From Alphaproteobacteria bacterium (lineage in GTDB: Bacteria > Pseudomonadota > Alphaproteobacteria > Rickettsiales > UBA1997): 64,000 bases of DNA. This document shows, piece after piece, positions 62,487 to 64,000 of this stretch. The notes under the pieces are model-generated. The model was not told where the DNA came from, ran no database searches, and saw only the letters and a list, made by a program, of their open reading frames with translations. The stretch is from assembly GCA_021151765.1 (NCBI GenBank), contig JAGKWR010000008.1:1-64000 (forward strand), in the 5' to 3' direction. Numbering within the stretch: the first letter of the stretch is position 1; every line of letters begins with the position of its first letter. The translations under genes were made by a program, and so were the position numbers.

Positions 62487-63392
62487 CTATTTCTCTAATT
62501 TTTCTTTCTTGCGTGGATCAAAGTAAATCAAGATCGGTGCTGAAATATAAATCGAAGAGTAAGTTCCAAGCGCGATACCAAAGAAAGTTGCGATGCTAAA
62601 ACTTTTCAAAGTTTCACCACCAAACAAAATCAAGGCTATCAAAGAAGTTAGAGTTGTTCCAGCAGTTAAAACTGTTCTGCTTAAAGTTGAATTGGTGCTT
62701 GAGTTGATTAAATCCGCCAAACTCATCTTTTTATATTTGATCATATTTTCGCGGATACGATCGTAAATCACCACCGAGTCATTGATCGAATAACCAATAA
62801 TCGTCAAAATCGCGGCGATTGAAGTTAAGTTAAACTCCAATTGCGTTATAGCAAAAAAACCAACTGTTAAAACGGCATCGTGCAGCAAAGCGAAAATGCC
62901 GCCAATTCCGAATTGCCAATCAAAACGCACCCAAATGTAAACCATAATCAAAGCGAATGACATCAACAACGCCAAAGTGCCTTTCATGATTAATTCCGCA
63001 CCGACTTGTGGGCCAACATAATCAATTTTACGATACTCAATTCCGGAAAAATTTTGATTTAAAACATCTTGTAATTTTTTCACCAAAACCGCTTGCTCAA
63101 CATCGGATTTAGCAACGCGGATCAACAAATCTTGGTTGTCAATATTTTGGATTTGCACATCTTTGGCTTCAGCGCTGACCAATTCACGAACTTTGGCAAC
63201 GTCTACCTTTTCTTGCATTCTTGCTTCAATCAGAATGCCGCCAGCGAAATCAATTCCAAAATTCAAACCTTTAGTGAAAACCAACGCAACCGACAAAACC
63301 ATGCAAACGATTGAAGCGATTAGCGCCAATTTTTGCACCTTCATGAAATCAATTTTGCTGTTGGTGAAGATAGAACGGAAATATGAAAGCAT
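62487..63392 (-). CDS. secF: Protein translocase subunit SecF
   Basis: Membrane protein that with SecD pulls proteins through SecYEG using the proton gradient. About 301 residues with six membrane helices. Marks: NFGIDFAGGILIEARM, YVGPQVGAELI, GYSINDSVVIYDRIRENM and SRTVLTAGTTL. The ATG at 63392 is preferred to a GTG 15 bases upstream. secD is not in the window. The gene lies downstream of rpsT and its terminator. Confidence 0.95.
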   Translation of the reverse strand: MLSYFRSIFTNSKIDFMKVQKLALIASIVCMVLSVALVFTKGLNFGIDFAGGILIEARMQEKVDVAKVRELVSAEAKDVQIQNIDNQDLLIRVAKSDVEQAVLVKKLQDVLNQNFSGIEYRKIDYVGPQVGAELIMKGTLALLMSFALIMVYIWVRFDWQFGIGGIFALLHDAVLTVGFFAITQLEFNLTSIAAILTIIGYSINDSVVIYDRIRENMIKYKKMSLADLINSSTNSTLSRTVLTAGTTLTSLIALILFGGETLKSFSIATFFGIALGTYSSIYISAPILIYFDPRKKEKLEK

Positions 63393-63412
63393 TTTTAGCA
63401 ACCCCACAAACT

Positions 63413-63438
63413 AAAAAGCCCTCTTGTTAGAGGGCTTT
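63413..63438 (-). terminator. Terminator of rpsT
   Basis: On the minus strand, stem AAAGCCCTC/GAGGGCTTT with a 6-base loop, followed by a T-run, starting 22 bases after the rpsT stop. Perfect 9-bp stem. Confidence 0.9.
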
Positions 63439-63460
63439 GAAGGAATTAATTAAGTAAAAA

Positions 63461-63730
63461 CTACTTAGCGGCGATTTTTTTGATCGCAGCTGACATTCTA
63501 GTCAACTTTCTTGCTGCAGTATTCAGTTTGAATACTTTTTTAGTCACGCCACGCATGATTTCTGGCTCAAGAGCTTTGAAAGCTTCACGAGCTTGTGGTT
63601 GATCACCAGCTTTGATAGCATCATCAACTTTTCTGATAAAACTTCTGATACGATTTTTTCTAGCTCTGTTAATTTCTCTTTTTTCTGCACTAGCGCGAAG
63701 TGCTTTCTGCGCTGATTTGGTATTAGCCAT
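63461..63730 (-). CDS. rpsT: 30S ribosomal protein bS20
   Basis: Small-subunit protein that binds 16S rRNA early in assembly. The 89 residues begin MANTKSAQKALRASAEKRE and are Lys/Arg/Ala-rich throughout, with the family end LTRMSAAIKKIA. It is a single-gene unit with its own terminator. Confidence 0.96.
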   Translation of the reverse strand: MANTKSAQKALRASAEKREINRARKNRIRSFIRKVDDAIKAGDQPQAREAFKALEPEIMRGVTKKVFKLNTAARKLTRMSAAIKKIAAK

Positions 63731-63821
63731 TTTGTTTAAAAATTATTGTATTCTAGGGAAAATTTTTGAAGGCCGCAGAAAATATTGCCGCAATTAAAGA
63801 TGTCAACCCAAGTTTAACAAA

Positions 63822-64000
63822 TTAATTAGCAATAGTTTTCACGCCATTCATGTAGCTTACCAAAACTTCAGGAACAGTGATTGAGCCGTCTTCGTTTTGA
63901 TAATTTTCCATAATCGCCAAAAGTGTACGACCAACCGCCAAAGCTGAACCATTTAAAGTGTGAGCAAATTGTGGTTTACCCTCTTTTGATTTGTATTTTA
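63822..64000 (-). CDS. serS: Seryl-tRNA synthetase, 3' end only
   Basis: The window ends inside this gene; the last 58 residues are present. They read as the serine synthetase C-terminus, with HTLNGSALAVGRTLLAIMEN (motif 3 region) and GSITVPEVLVSYMNG, ending IAN and TAA. The rest lies beyond position 64000. Charges tRNA-Ser in the cytoplasm. Confidence 0.9.
   Translation of the reverse strand, partial: KYKSKEGKPQFAHTLNGSALAVGRTLLAIMENYQNEDGSITVPEVLVSYMNGVKTIAN

Overview
This is an AT-rich chromosomal window (roughly a third G+C by eye), densely coding on both strands, from an alphaproteobacterium that looks most like a member of Rickettsiales or a close relative. The main evidence is two very large VirB6/TrbL-type proteins of the expanded rickettsial kind, a Tim44-like protein, an orphan cobT, HemJ, and a membrane-anchored CycM-type cytochrome c. 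The window also keeps genes of biosynthetic routes that host-restricted Rickettsiales usually lose: aroK, aroB, hisG, ilvC, proB, bioF, ribBA and queC. Two large pilin-like proteins and a prepilin peptidase are present. Together this suggests a less reduced, perhaps extracellular or free-living lineage. The placement is inference; no rRNA gene lies in the window.

Layout. 1-3.2 kb: queC and a RibBA with a degraded GTP cyclohydrolase half, a terminator, then a stand-alone Cache-like membrane sensor on the minus strand. 3.2-8.9 kb (minus): cobT, bioF, gyrB. 8.9-15.3 kb (minus): a thioredoxin/NHL-propeller protein, then a Tim44-like/acnA/hpf/rpsU operon. 15.3-21.2 kb: tRNA-His, a 1540-residue VirB6-like lipoprotein, tRNA-Leu(UAA), and a BI-1 family membrane protein. 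21.3-24.6 kb: aroKB on the plus strand, then a lipoprotein and a PstS-like protein on minus. 24.7-32.2 kb (plus): a 1941-residue giant protein of unknown function, rmlB and a methyltransferase, tightly packed. 32.2-40.7 kb: a pair of palindromic repeats, proB with an OmpA-like lipoprotein, rho with a long Asn/Ser-rich head, exoD-tatA-thyX, uvrC, and a small membrane protein. 40.8-47 kb (minus): two tandem pilins, greA, ahcY, prepilin peptidase, cytochrome c, prs. 47-53 kb: hemJ-vanX, a second VirB6-like gene, hisG and an outer-membrane barrel. 53-60.4 kb: a TauE exporter, a small secreted protein, a SulP-carbonic anhydrase fusion, ilvC, a LysR regulator, and a divergent DAO-like protein. 60.6-64 kb: glmU with an SH3 protein, secF, rpsT and the 3' end of serS.

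Most genes are housekeeping. The best candidate for something undescribed is the giant gene at 24754-30579. It appears to be built from about nine degenerate units, each a beta-rich block followed by helices, and it has no recognisable family. It has a short, basic, disordered C-terminus and is followed after one base by an NDP-sugar dehydratase. Its codon use differs from its neighbours. With type IV secretion channel proteins encoded on both sides, a secreted or surface-associated role is a reasonable hypothesis. Other points of interest are a Rho with a prion-like head, a GyrB with Asn at a known quinolone-resistance position, an exceptionally strong Shine-Dalgarno on rpsU, and the SulP-carbonic anhydrase fusion.
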